NCBI RefSeq assembly: GCF_022538115.1
Contig: NZ_JAKZAL010000005.1
Span: forward strand, 186,001 to 250,000
Reading direction: 5' to 3'
DNA: 64,000 nt
Origin: Cognataquiflexum rubidum
GTDB taxonomy: Bacteria; Bacteroidota; Bacteroidia; Cytophagales; Cyclobacteriaceae
Of this stretch, positions 1 to 8,022 are shown in pieces. The notes beneath the pieces are model-generated. The model searched no databases and was not told the origin of the DNA. It saw nothing but the letters and a program-made list of their open reading frames with translations. The stretch's first letter is position 1. Each line of letters starts with the position of its first letter. Position numbers and translations under genes: made by a program.

Positions 1-624
1 ATGTGTCTTTATTTTCTCAAAAAGGAAGAAATAGAAATAAACCCTGAATGGGTTGACTACCTATTGGAAAATACCAAGTTTTTAAAATCGTTTTGTTATT
101 GGAATCTTACCTTGTTTTTTCAAAAACACAATCCAAACATTCCTGATATAGCCAATAAAATCATAAAGGATGCGCAGCGACCCAAATTAGATAAGCAAAG
201 AAAAGATTTTTGGAATTTGGTATTTAAGGAAATTCCAGAGAATAAAATAAAATGTATTTATACAAACGAGATGATCTCAATCGAAAATTATGCGGTTGAG
301 CATTTCGTTCCCCATAGTTTTGTTGCTCATGATTTAATTTGGAATTTAATCCCTGCTAGCCCTAAATTTAATTCTTCAAAAAACAATCGATTACCTCGTT
401 TTGAATCTTTTTTTGAAGATTTTTTTAATACCCAAATTTCCGGATTGAATATTATCTGTCAAAAGCATCCAAGGAATAAGTTGTTGGAAGACTATCTCAC
501 TATTTGTTCTGAAATGCCTACGTCGGAAAGTATTTTAAAACCAGAGTTCAAAATTAAGTTTCAAGAAACAATTAAACCTCTCATCACCATTGCTTCAAAC
601 AATGGCTTTCAATTTTTACCATGA
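1..624 (+). CDS. HNH nuclease domain protein, probably 5'-truncated by window edge
   Basis: The reading frame is open from the first base of the window, so the true start may lie upstream. The middle of the protein carries a Cas9-like/HNH_4-type nuclease signature: C85, then E100-H101 in the His-Phe-Val-Pro segment, WNL at 114-116, and N124 with K127 in an Asn-Ser-Ser-Lys stretch. The usual Asp-His pair is Glu-His here, but the general-base His is kept. The first 80 residues and the last 70 match nothing I can name. Its stop overlaps the start of the next gene by 4 bp (ATGA), so the two are translationally coupled. The DNA is more AT-rich than most genes here, which hints at an accessory origin. 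Function as a nuclease follows from the fold family; substrate is unknown. Confidence 0.7.
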   Translation: MCLYFLKKEEIEINPEWVDYLLENTKFLKSFCYWNLTLFFQKHNPNIPDIANKIIKDAQRPKLDKQRKDFWNLVFKEIPENKIKCIYTNEMISIENYAVEHFVPHSFVAHDLIWNLIPASPKFNSSKNNRLPRFESFFEDFFNTQISGLNIICQKHPRNKLLEDYLTICSEMPTSESILKPEFKIKFQETIKPLITIASNNGFQFLP

Positions 625-1487
625 GCCCTTCAAACTCCTTCAACCACCTCACCGCCAAAGAAAGGGAATCGATTTCCTTTCCTGCAAGGCATGTTTTGAA
701 CAAGGGATTATTATTGGGAGAGGTCTTGGACTTTGGATGTGGTTTTGGAAAGGATGTGGAGGTTTTGAAGGAAAAAGGGATTGATATTGTCGGATATGAT
801 AGGCATTATTTTCCAAGTTATCCACAAAAGAAATTCGATACCATAATCTGTTTTTATGTACTCAATGTCCTGATGCAGGAAGAACAAACAAGGGTTCTGA
901 TGGAAATTTCACAACTGTTAAAACCTACGGGAAAAGCCTATTTTGCGGTCAGAAGGGACATCACTTATGAGGGTTTCAGAACACATAAAATCCATCAAAA
1001 ACCAACCTATCAATGCAACGTGATTCTTCCTTTTTTCTCCATATTCAGAAACGATAACTGCGAAATTTATGAGTATAGGCCTTTCAACCAAAAGAAAAAT
1101 GATCTTTTGGAGGATTCTTGCCCATTTTGTAATCCTTCTTCAGATAGTATACTTTTAGCCGAATCAGCAACGGTTTTTTCTATGTTGGACAAATTTCCCG
1201 TATCAAAGGGGCATGCTTTAATCATTCCAAAAAGACATGTGGATAACTATTTTGATTTGAGCTTTCGGGAACAATCTGCCTGTATTTTTATGCTGAATTA
1301 TGTGAAAGAGATTGTCCAAAAAAAGTATAAACCTGATGGATTTAATGTTGGTATAAATATCGGTGAATCTGCCGGCCAGACTGTAAACCATGTACATATC
1401 CATCTTATTCCTAGGTACGCTGGTGATGTGGATAACCCAGGAGGGGGAGTCCGTGGAGTGATTCCTGAAAAGAAGAATTATCTATAA
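621..1487 (+). CDS. Fusion of SAM-dependent methyltransferase and HIT-family nucleotide hydrolase
   Basis: Two domains are visible in 288 residues. The N-terminal part is a class I methyltransferase fold with SAM motif I, LDFGCGFGKD at 36-45, an acidic residue after the second strand at D60, and a post-motif region ending near residue 115. The C-terminal part is a HIT domain: a CPFC pair at 167-170 (probably structural zinc), H206, and the histidine triad HVHIH at 257-261 followed by a Pro-Gly-Gly-Gly tail. HIT enzymes cleave nucleoside phosphoramidates, adenylylated substrates and dinucleoside polyphosphates. The order HNH nuclease, then methyltransferase-HIT with an ATGA overlap suggests one functional unit acting on nucleic acid or modified nucleotides. 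That role is inference; the domain calls are firm. Confidence 0.88.
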   Translation: MSPSNSFNHLTAKERESISFPARHVLNKGLLLGEVLDFGCGFGKDVEVLKEKGIDIVGYDRHYFPSYPQKKFDTIICFYVLNVLMQEEQTRVLMEISQLLKPTGKAYFAVRRDITYEGFRTHKIHQKPTYQCNVILPFFSIFRNDNCEIYEYRPFNQKKNDLLEDSCPFCNPSSDSILLAESATVFSMLDKFPVSKGHALIIPKRHVDNYFDLSFREQSACIFMLNYVKEIVQKKYKPDGFNVGINIGESAGQTVNHVHIHLIPRYAGDVDNPGGGVRGVIPEKKNYL

Positions 1488-1529
1488 TTTAAGCCCTCCA
1501 AACCTCCCTCCAAACCCCTAGCAAAGCCG

Positions 1530-1573
1530 TACCAAAGTAGTAGCAAAGTAATACCAAAGTAGTACCAAAGTAA
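1530..1573. repeat. Four direct 11-bp units (TACCAAAGTAG type)
   Basis: Units start at 1530, 1541, 1552 and 1563. They read TACCAAAGTAG, TAGCAAAGTAA, TACCAAAGTAG and TACCAAAGTAA. The 11-bp period is close to one DNA helical turn, so the same bases face the same side of the helix. Confidence 0.85.
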
Positions 1574-1957
1574 GGGATACTGCGAGCTTACCCCCCTCGG
1601 CAAAAGAAAAATAATGCCTATTAACATTTTGTTATTTACATTTTGTAGATCAACAGCTTTCATGTTGAATCCAATTAGTCCTTTTCCAACGATAGGTTAT
1701 TGTGGTCCCAAGTATTTTGGGAGGAAACTCATTACATTATTTTTTCAACGCAGTTTTTTTCACAATCGATCTTTAGGAATTGGATCTCAAAAATCGAATT
1801 GGTCTTTTACTTTTCTATCGGATAGGAAGAAGGCCAAGCAAGATTTCCAACCGATTTCCCGAAATAAAACAATTTCCTTAAACTTGAAATAAATCTATTC
1901 TAAAAGAAATAATGCAATAAAATTTCCAAAAATCGGTATTTTCCCCCCACTTTCCGC

Positions 1958-2023
1958 TACCCTTCCCTTACCCTTCTCCTACCCACCCGTTACACCCTCC
2001 TTACCCATTCGTTACCTTTTGAC
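1958..2023. repeat. Six degenerate 11-bp units with a TACC core
   Basis: TAC recurs at 1958, 1969, 1980, 1991, 2002 and 2013; five of the six units have TACC and one has TACA. The remaining bases of each unit vary but stay C/T-rich. The period and core match the array at 1530-1573, although the spacer sequence is different. Confidence 0.75.
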
Positions 2024-2314
2024 CAATTTCCAAGAAACCATATAATTATTCCGATAATTTTTGAAATTGTACGTTTTGAGGAAGGTTTGCCCTGATTTTT
2101 TTCGTTTCAGCCAAAAATTTTAACCTCTCCAATCTGTGTTTATCCTTTTCATCTGTGGTTAAAAAATTATTTTCCTTGCCTGTTTTGGCGTAAGGCTATT
2201 TTCAAGAAAGGGCATCAAATTAGCCAAAATCGGAACCTGATTTCATTCTGATTTTATTCTATAAATATGTCACCCCTTCGGGGTTTTGCCTACCCTACTA
2301 TCAAATCCATTTTT

Positions 2315-2650
2315 CTATAATCCTACCACCCCTTCGGGGTTTTCCACAATCCGGCAACTCACAGCTGACAATCCGACAATCAGACAACGCGAAGCAGACG
2401 ACCCGACAACAATTACAATCATCACAACAACTAAAACAATTACAACCTTGTCTATAATCCTACCACCCCTTCGGGGTTTTCCACAATCCGACAACCCATA
2501 GCTGACAATCCGACAATCAGACAACGCGAAGGAGACCACCCGACAACAATTACAACCATCACAACAACTAAAACAATTACAACCTTGTCTATAATCCTAC
2601 CATCCCTTCGGGGTTTTCCACAACCCGACAGCCTGACAACGCGCAGCAGA
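2315..2650. repeat. 137-bp tandem repeat, about 2.5 copies, with GC hairpins
   Basis: The phrase CTATAATCCTACCA starts at 2315, 2452 and 2589, a period of exactly 137 bp. Each copy contains CCCCTTCGGGG (ACCCC stem, TTC loop, GGGGT stem in the first two) followed by TTTT, then a stretch of short Gly/Asp-coding-like words (CCGACAAC, CGCGAAG) and ACAAC-rich sequence. The third copy has CATCCC in place of CACCCC and diverges after about 60 bp. A related hairpin (CACCCCTTCGGGG) stands just upstream at about 2270. Confidence 0.85.
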
Positions 2651-2835
2651 CAACTCGACAGTCATGTACCAAGAGACCCTTCGTACCTCAGGGTGACGTT
2701 TGACAAACCAATAACTTGATAACTCGAAGCAGACAACCCGACAACCCGACAACTTGACAACCCGACAACAATTACAACAATTACAACACCTACAACCACT
2801 ACAACCACTCTAAATTTTTTCCTATTTTTAGCCCT

Positions 2836-3969
2836 ATGCTCCAACGATTGTTTCAAATCCTCAAATCACCCATTGTTTTTGTGTTGCGGAAGCCCACCAT
2901 TTGGTTTTCCAAAAAGATTTCCTCCTCACCGGAAAGGGAATATGTTTTCAAACGGTTGACGGATATCTACAAGGACATCACCCAAAACCCCGAGCCTGAA
3001 GAAGGCGCACTTTACAACCTTGACCTGCGTGGCAACAGCTTCATTATCCTCAGCGATGTGCACAAGGGGAATAGAAAAGGCCGGGATGAATTCCGTCATG
3101 CGGAGAACAATTACCTCAGTGCATTGGAACACTATAATGAAAAGGGATCTTTTTACATCAATTTGGGGGACAGCGAGGAGTTTTGGAAGTTCAACATCTT
3201 CTCCATCATGCAGCACAACAAAAAGACTTTTGAGGCAGAAAGGAAGTTTGTGAAGAGGAATGCTTTCTTTAAAATCTATGGCAACCATGACCTTTTTTGG
3301 AAGATAGATCCATTCTCCAAAATGTACCTAAGGGAAATTTATGACAAAGCGATTAATATCTACGGGGGCATTGTGGTGCGGGTAAATTACAAAGATGGGA
3401 GACATATTGATGTTTTTTGTACCCATGGACATCAGGGGGACAGAAGGAGTGATGGCAATAAGTTTTCGATTTGGTTTGTGGCCTATATTTGGGGGCCTTT
3501 GCAGTCATTTTTGGATATCAACATCAACACCCCTGCCCTCAGCCAAAAGGAAAAAACCCTCCACAACAAACTCATGTACGAATGGAGTCAGCAACAGGAA
3601 AATGTGGTCTTGGTAACCGGACATACCCATCAGCCCATCTTTCACTCTTACAGCCACATCCAACAGCTTCGTGCACAATTGGTGGAGGCACAGAAAAACG
3701 GGGATGTGGATAAGTCTGCTGAATTGGAAGAAAAGATCAAAAGACATCCGAGTCAATGTACGCTTGGAGTAGCTGACTTGCCGAAGTACAAGCCCACTTA
3801 CTTCAATGCCGGCTGCTGTTGCTACAGTGACAACAGTATTTCGGGGATTGAGATCGCTGACGGATTTGTCAGGCTTGTCCGGTGGGCTGAGGAAGAGGGA
3901 ATCTCCAAAAGGGAGGTATTGGAGGAATTGCCCTTGGGTGAGATGAAGGATATGTTCATGGATAAGTAA
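2836..3969 (+). CDS. Calcineurin-like metallophosphoesterase
   Basis: Phosphoesterase of the binuclear metal (Mn/Fe/Zn) superfamily, 377 residues. All five metal-binding blocks are present in order: SDVHKG with D74 and H76, GD at 111-112, GNHD at 149-152, CTHGHQGD near 195-202 and GHTHQ at 262-266. The N-terminal 60 residues are basic and amphipathic rather than a signal peptide, so a cytoplasmic location is likely, perhaps membrane-peripheral. An insertion of about 40 charged residues near 275-310 may form a coiled coil. The substrate cannot be told from sequence; the wider family includes UDP-diacylglucosamine hydrolases, nucleases and cyclic nucleotide phosphodiesterases. It appears to stand alone, with repeat-filled gaps on both sides. 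Confidence 0.85.
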   Translation: MLQRLFQILKSPIVFVLRKPTIWFSKKISSSPEREYVFKRLTDIYKDITQNPEPEEGALYNLDLRGNSFIILSDVHKGNRKGRDEFRHAENNYLSALEHYNEKGSFYINLGDSEEFWKFNIFSIMQHNKKTFEAERKFVKRNAFFKIYGNHDLFWKIDPFSKMYLREIYDKAINIYGGIVVRVNYKDGRHIDVFCTHGHQGDRRSDGNKFSIWFVAYIWGPLQSFLDININTPALSQKEKTLHNKLMYEWSQQQENVVLVTGHTHQPIFHSYSHIQQLRAQLVEAQKNGDVDKSAELEEKIKRHPSQCTLGVADLPKYKPTYFNAGCCCYSDNSISGIEIADGFVRLVRWAEEEGISKREVLEELPLGEMKDMFMDK

Positions 3970-4274
3970 GCTCGCAAGCTCGAGATTGATAATCCCACAA
4001 AGACACTAAGGCACGAAGGAAAGGGAATTCATGTAAGCTCAGAAATGAAGTATCCCGCAAAGTCGCAAAGTCGCAAAGAAAAGCCCATTGCGCTCTTAGC
4101 GTTACCATAGCGTACATCGCGGTTGAAAAACACATTTCTCTGTGCTCCCTGTGTTCTCTGTGGTAAAATAGAATAACACATACTTCAAATTGCGCCCCTC
4201 AGCGAAACCTTCGCGTCCGTTGCGGTAAATAGTATTTTATTGGTTAACTTTTGATCAACTCAACATCAGTTACC
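3970..4274. other. Intergenic region with dispersed low-complexity repeat
   Basis: Contains CACAAAGACACTAAGGCACGAAGG, TCGCAAAGTCGCAAAG and CAGCGAAACCTTCGCGTCCG-type words. These are dispersed repeat fragments of a kind common between genes in this phylum. No gene or clear promoter is visible. Confidence 0.5.
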
Positions 4275-4739
4275 ATGGACAATTCCAAAGTTATCCACAA
4301 TTTTTATAAGGCTTTTGCAAAAGGAAAAGCAGATGAAATGGTTTCTTATTACCATCCCGACGTTATTTTTGAAGATCCTGTATTTGGAGTACTCAAGGGC
4401 GAGGAAGCCAAAGCGATGTGGAAAATGCTACTCAACCGCAGTAAAGGAAACCTCAAGGTTACCTTTACTGATGTCAAAGTAGTACGCAATTCAGGAGAAG
4501 CGAAGTGGGAGGCAGTTTACCCATTTGGTCCCGATAAAAGAATGGTTCACAATAAAATCAATGCTGAATTTGAATTCAAGGACGGGAAAATCTTCCGACA
4601 TACTGATAAATTTGACTTGTGGAAATGGTCAAGAATGGCCTTGGGAATCAAAGGCACGTTGTTGGGTTGGTCACCTTTGGTTCAAAATAAAATCAAAAGC
4701 CAATCCAAAACGCTGCTGACAAAATTTTTGGAAAAGTAG
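4275..4739 (+). CDS. NTF2-like / SnoaL-like fold protein
   Basis: A protein of 154 residues from the ATG at 4275. A TTG eight codons upstream would extend it but is a poorer start. The pattern of an N-terminal helix pair (NFYKAFAKGKADEMVSYYHP), a DPVFG segment and a curved sheet ending in a DKFDLWKW strand is typical of SnoaL-like/ketosteroid-isomerase-like proteins. These are small cone-shaped domains that bind or isomerise hydrophobic ligands. The particular ligand and reaction are unknown. There is no signal peptide and no operon partner. Confidence 0.75.
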   Translation: MDNSKVIHNFYKAFAKGKADEMVSYYHPDVIFEDPVFGVLKGEEAKAMWKMLLNRSKGNLKVTFTDVKVVRNSGEAKWEAVYPFGPDKRMVHNKINAEFEFKDGKIFRHTDKFDLWKWSRMALGIKGTLLGWSPLVQNKIKSQSKTLLTKFLEK

Positions 4740-5179
4740 AAGAGAGCTCATCCGTCTAGAATTTTAGCAGGGAAAAAAACAAAAGCCAAAAATTTCTTAC
4801 TGCTAAGCCAAATTTTATGAAAGATTAATATTGTTCACAAAAAGCTTGAATCGATTAGAAACAAACACTATAAAAATGTCTGAAAAACCATTAACCCTCG
4901 AATAATGGCATTTTTTCGATATTTTATTGAATTGCTTATTCCGTGTATTTTTTACCTTCTCCTACAGGCATTATGTTGGTAATCTACTTATAACTGCATT
5001 ATATCTTTTTGGATGTTTTGAAAATTACAAAAGATTGTTCTTATTTACCCGTCTTGCTGACCACAACGTACAACCAAGTGAAAAATCTCATGACGAATAG
5101 ATAAAATTGATAGCCTGTTTTATCTGAATTTTTTTGGGATTTTTCACTTCTATTTTTTTATCAGCATGGAGATTTCCAC
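4740..5179. other. AT-rich intergenic region between convergent genes
   Basis: Lies between the stop of the NTF2-like gene and the stop of the Ohr gene. I see no gene, no clear terminator and no strong repeat. Confidence 0.5.
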
Positions 5180-5599
5180 CTAGATTGCCCTAACCCTCAC
5201 CTCAATATTTCCTTTTACCGCCTTTGAATAGATGCATTCGGCATGGGCAGCAGCCACCAATTTCTCTGCTTCTTCCAAAGAGGTGGCTTTTGGGATGCTG
5301 ACGGCAATGTCCACTGCCAAGGCGTATCCTCCCTTGTCAGATACCCCTGTATGTACCTGAACAGTGATTTCTGAACCATTTAGGCTGACTCCTTTTGCGA
5401 TGGCAGCCAAGGTACCTCCAAAGCAGGTGGCATATCCTGCGGCAAACAATTGTTCCGGATTGGTTTTGCCCCCCGGTCCGCCTATCTCTTTTGGCATGGC
5501 CACATCAAAATCCAACATGCCGTCATCCGTCCTGACATGTCCCTTTCTTCCGCCGGTGTTGACGGCCGTCGCTGTATAGCTGATGTTAATTTTTTCCAT
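5180..5599 (-). CDS. ohr: Organic hydroperoxide resistance protein (Ohr/OsmC family)
   Basis: Thiol peroxidase that reduces organic and fatty-acid hydroperoxides, usually with lipoylated proteins as electron donor. At 139 residues it has the standard Ohr length. The catalytic Cys is C59 in GYATCF and the resolving Cys is C122 in HAECIYSK. R18 and E49, the activating pair of the Ohr subfamily, are in the right places. The protein is cytoplasmic. No ohrR-type regulator is adjacent; a short inverted repeat (ACCCAA-CTGTT-TTGGGT, 5659-5675) lies about 60 bp upstream, but I have no evidence that it is an operator. Confidence 0.92.
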   Translation of the reverse strand: MEKINISYTATAVNTGGRKGHVRTDDGMLDFDVAMPKEIGGPGGKTNPEQLFAAGYATCFGGTLAAIAKGVSLNGSEITVQVHTGVSDKGGYALAVDIAVSIPKATSLEEAEKLVAAAHAECIYSKAVKGNIEVRVRAI

Positions 5600-5746
5600 T
5601 TGTTTATCTAATTTGAAGTATATGAAAAGTAATGATACTGTGGATAACTGTTATTTCAACCCAACTGTTTTGGGTATTGCTCAAATTTTCGAAAGACAAA
5701 ACATCGTTCCTATTTTCCTGTGGAGGAAAGATTTTGGCATACCAAA

Positions 5747-5779
5747 AAAATTGCCCTTTCTATTTGGAAGGGCAATTTT
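5747..5779 (-). terminator. Rho-independent terminator of the redox lipoprotein gene
   Basis: Perfect 12-bp stem (AAAATTGCCCTT, 5747-5758, with AAGGGCAATTTT, 5768-5779) and a 9-nt loop. Read on the minus strand it is followed by a T-run. It lies about 110 bp past the stop of the gene ending at 5888. Confidence 0.75.
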
Positions 5780-5786
5780 CTACTTA

Positions 5787-5887
5787 AACCTAACCAATCA
5801 ATTAACCAGTTAATCAAATAACCATTAACCAATCACCCATTAACCAAATAACCATTATCCAAATAACCAAATAACCAAATAACCAAA
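5787..5887. repeat. Low-complexity array of AACCA/AATAACC words
   Basis: About 100 bp composed of AACCAAATAACC and ATTAACCAATC variants. It sits directly against the 3' end of the gene ending at 5888. Similar words recur near 26730-26765 and 45140. Confidence 0.6.
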
Positions 5888-7093
5888 TCAATAATACCTC
5901 CCAATCTTAGGATGGTCGACAATAGCCCTTTTCAGTTCCAAGGCATTGATTTCGCCCATTCTTGTATCGGCCATTTTTCCTCCCGGTTCGATCAAGAGGG
6001 TGATTGGAAGACTTCCGTCCCAACCGTTTTTTACAACGTTGATGACGGCATATTTATCTTCGGTGTCAATCAGGTAATTGGGAACAGCAGAGTATTTGCT
6101 TTGGAGAAACTTCAGGACCTTATCTTCCTGATTGGGGTTGTCCATACTCAGAGAGACAAACTGAAAATCCCTGCCCATGTACATCCTTTGAATCTCGATA
6201 AATTCGGGATACTCGATCACGCAGGGTCCACACCACGTCGCCCAAAAGTTGATCAGCAATAATTTGTCAGTATCATTTTTGAGCAGATCAGCCAATTGGG
6301 TTGTGGATATCTTTTGGACTTCCACTGGTTTTTTCTTCCATTCCTCATTGGTTTTGATGGTGTATTCATTTTTCCAAGCCCATTTGGTGGAGCATCCAAA
6401 GGCCGGCGTGATAGACTTATCCACAGGCAGTGGTTCTCCGGCCAAAGTTTTTTCGATAGCATTTCGGAGGTCTTCTCCATTGGCAGTACCGGGTTTTTCG
6501 GACGCATCTATCCTGCCTGAGTAGCTGAGTTTTCTTTCTTTGTCAAATACAAAAACCTGTGGGGTGGCTGTCGGGCCATAAGCCAAGGAATATTGGTGCG
6601 AATCGCCGTCATAGAGGTAGGGGAAATTATACTTTTTATCCACATACCGGATCTGCATGCTTTTGTAATCGTCACCAAGGTCGGTATAGCCCAATTCTTC
6701 CGGTAAGATCCCGATGGGGCTATTTGGCGAAATGGCCACAAAAGCAACGCTTTTTCCTTTGTATTCATTGACCATGTTGATAAACCTGTCCTCATAAGCC
6801 TGTGCTGTCGGGCAGTGGTTGCAGGTGAAGTTGATGACCAAGACATCAGCGTCCTTAAAGTCTTCAATTGATACCATTTTCCCTTCTACATCAGGCAGAT
6901 TGAAAAAGGGTGCCTGATCTCCGATTGCCAATTTTCCAACAGGCTGTTCGGTCATCTCCTGTGGATTGGGAGTAAATACTGTGGTGGAATCCTGTGTTGT
7001 CTCTTTTTCTTCTGAGGATTCCTGATTTCCGCATGCTCCTAAAAAAGCCATGCAAAGAACAATCAGAAATGTGGATAAGTGATGTTTTTTCAT
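5888..7093 (-). CDS. Lipoprotein with two thioredoxin-like domains (AhpC/TSA-type plus TlpA-type)
   Basis: Exported thiol-disulfide protein of 401 residues. A lipoprotein signal peptide ends in LGAC with C21 as the lipidated Cys. The first domain (about 55-225) resembles a redoxin/peroxiredoxin and has a CNHC pair at 91-94. The second (about 255-401) is a TlpA/ResA-type domain with the active site WCGPC (CGPC 288-291). TlpA-type domains usually reduce disulfides in the cell envelope, for example during cytochrome c maturation. The combination suggests an envelope redox relay in one chain. It is transcribed alone, isolated by terminators on both sides. Confidence 0.85.
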   Translation of the reverse strand: MKKHHLSTFLIVLCMAFLGACGNQESSEEKETTQDSTTVFTPNPQEMTEQPVGKLAIGDQAPFFNLPDVEGKMVSIEDFKDADVLVINFTCNHCPTAQAYEDRFINMVNEYKGKSVAFVAISPNSPIGILPEELGYTDLGDDYKSMQIRYVDKKYNFPYLYDGDSHQYSLAYGPTATPQVFVFDKERKLSYSGRIDASEKPGTANGEDLRNAIEKTLAGEPLPVDKSITPAFGCSTKWAWKNEYTIKTNEEWKKKPVEVQKISTTQLADLLKNDTDKLLLINFWATWCGPCVIEYPEFIEIQRMYMGRDFQFVSLSMDNPNQEDKVLKFLQSKYSAVPNYLIDTEDKYAVINVVKNGWDGSLPITLLIEPGGKMADTRMGEINALELKRAIVDHPKIGRYY

Positions 7094-7108
7094 AGGTTTG
7101 GGATTTAA

Positions 7109-7147
7109 AAAAAGGCCTCCCCAATTGAAGAATGGGGAGGCCTTTTT
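7109..7147 (-). terminator. Strong Rho-independent terminator
   Basis: Perfect 15-bp stem, AAAAAGGCCTCCCCA (7109-7123) with its complement at 7133-7147, and a 9-nt loop. On the minus strand it starts 3 nt after the stop codon of the TIM-barrel gene at 7150, so it ends that operon before the next minus-strand gene. Confidence 0.92.
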
Positions 7148-7149
7148 GT

Positions 7150-8010
7150 TTATTTTACATATGCCGCCTTGTTGAGGTATTCAAAGCTTTTTTGGACACT
7201 GTCGATAGGTTCATAATTATACTTTTCAACCTCCACATAGAAATCCTTCATTCCTTGGGCATAGGCAGCCTCAAAGATTGGTTTGAAGTCCATGGTTCCG
7301 CTTGCCCCGATTTCCTCTTCATCCTTGATATGGAGTAGAGGGAATCTACCTGCGTATTTTTTCAGGTAATCCACAGCCGGATAACCGCCTTTTTGGGACC
7401 AATAGACATCAAGTTCAAAGCAGACAAGCTTTGGATCGGTATTTTTGATCATGTGGTCCATCATGATGGTTCCTTCGATTTTTTCAAATTCGCGGGAGTG
7501 GTTATGAAAACCAAACATCATCCCTGATCTTTTGGCCACGTCCCCTATGGCGTTGTAATAGTCACACCACACGTCCAATTCTGCCAAAGTCTTTGGAATA
7601 GGCATCGAGGGCTTGATCAGGTATTTGGCGCCCATCTTTTTATGGTCATCGGCTGCTTTTTTCCACCATTCTAAAGCCTCTTCCTTCTTTGCAGGGTCAT
7701 ATTGTGGTCCGCCTACGTGGGCACTTTGTAGTTTCATACCCAAGTCCTCGATATATTTTCTGTAAAACAAAGGCTCCATCTCATATACCAATCCATCTTT
7801 GTAGCTCGCATTCTCAAGGTGTCTGTATCCAATAGAAGATACAAGGCGTAAAGTGCCCTGAGGATCATCGGTCATGGCCTTTCGTACAGAATATAACTGC
7901 AATCCTATTGGCTTTTTGGCAAATGGTGCTGCAAATAAATCCTTGGGGGTAAGGATACTTCCCAATGCCAACGCGCCTGATATTTTTAAGAAATCTCTTC
8001 TTTTATTCAT
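7150..8010 (-). CDS. Tat-exported TIM-barrel sugar isomerase/epimerase-like enzyme
   Basis: Xylose isomerase-like TIM barrel (AP_endonuc_2 family), 286 residues. The N terminus NKRRDFLK followed by a hydrophobic stretch to about residue 27 is a twin-arginine signal, so the protein is exported folded, probably with its metal. Conserved metal-site features include the HNHS segment (near 165) and the glutamates and aspartates of the later strands (FELDVYW, HIKDEEE). Members of this family act as sugar epimerases, or as hydrolases/lyases in keto-sugar pathways. It is the second gene of an operon 12 bp after the Gfo/Idh gene, which supports a joint role in periplasmic sugar oxidation. The annotated 'phosphate' specificity should not be assumed. 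Confidence 0.85.
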   Translation of the reverse strand: MNKRRDFLKISGALALGSILTPKDLFAAPFAKKPIGLQLYSVRKAMTDDPQGTLRLVSSIGYRHLENASYKDGLVYEMEPLFYRKYIEDLGMKLQSAHVGGPQYDPAKKEEALEWWKKAADDHKKMGAKYLIKPSMPIPKTLAELDVWCDYYNAIGDVAKRSGMMFGFHNHSREFEKIEGTIMMDHMIKNTDPKLVCFELDVYWSQKGGYPAVDYLKKYAGRFPLLHIKDEEEIGASGTMDFKPIFEAAYAQGMKDFYVEVEKYNYEPIDSVQKSFEYLNKAAYVK

Positions 8011-8022
8011 GATATGATGGGT

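Larger units (their letters stand above)
1488..2835. other. 1.35-kb gene-free region built of periodic repeats
   Basis: No convincing gene is present. The 92-codon frame at 1614-1892 has no recognisable features. The region holds two 11-bp periodic arrays (1530-1573 and 1958-2023), a 137-bp tandem repeat (2315-2650) with ACCCC-TTC-GGGGT hairpins, a fragment resembling a dispersed element near 2665-2700 (CTTCGTACCTCAGGGTGACG), and a low-complexity run of ACAAC/CCGAC words from about 2700 to 2815 that ends just before the next start codon. Confidence 0.75.

Noticed and set aside
1614-1892. A 92-codon plus-strand frame in the repeat-rich gap.
   Set aside because: No domain, signal or conserved-looking segment, and the sequence is the same composition as the surrounding non-coding DNA.
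2286-2539. Frames on both strands across the 137-bp repeat.
   Set aside because: They only translate the repeat words (Thr/Ile and Val runs).
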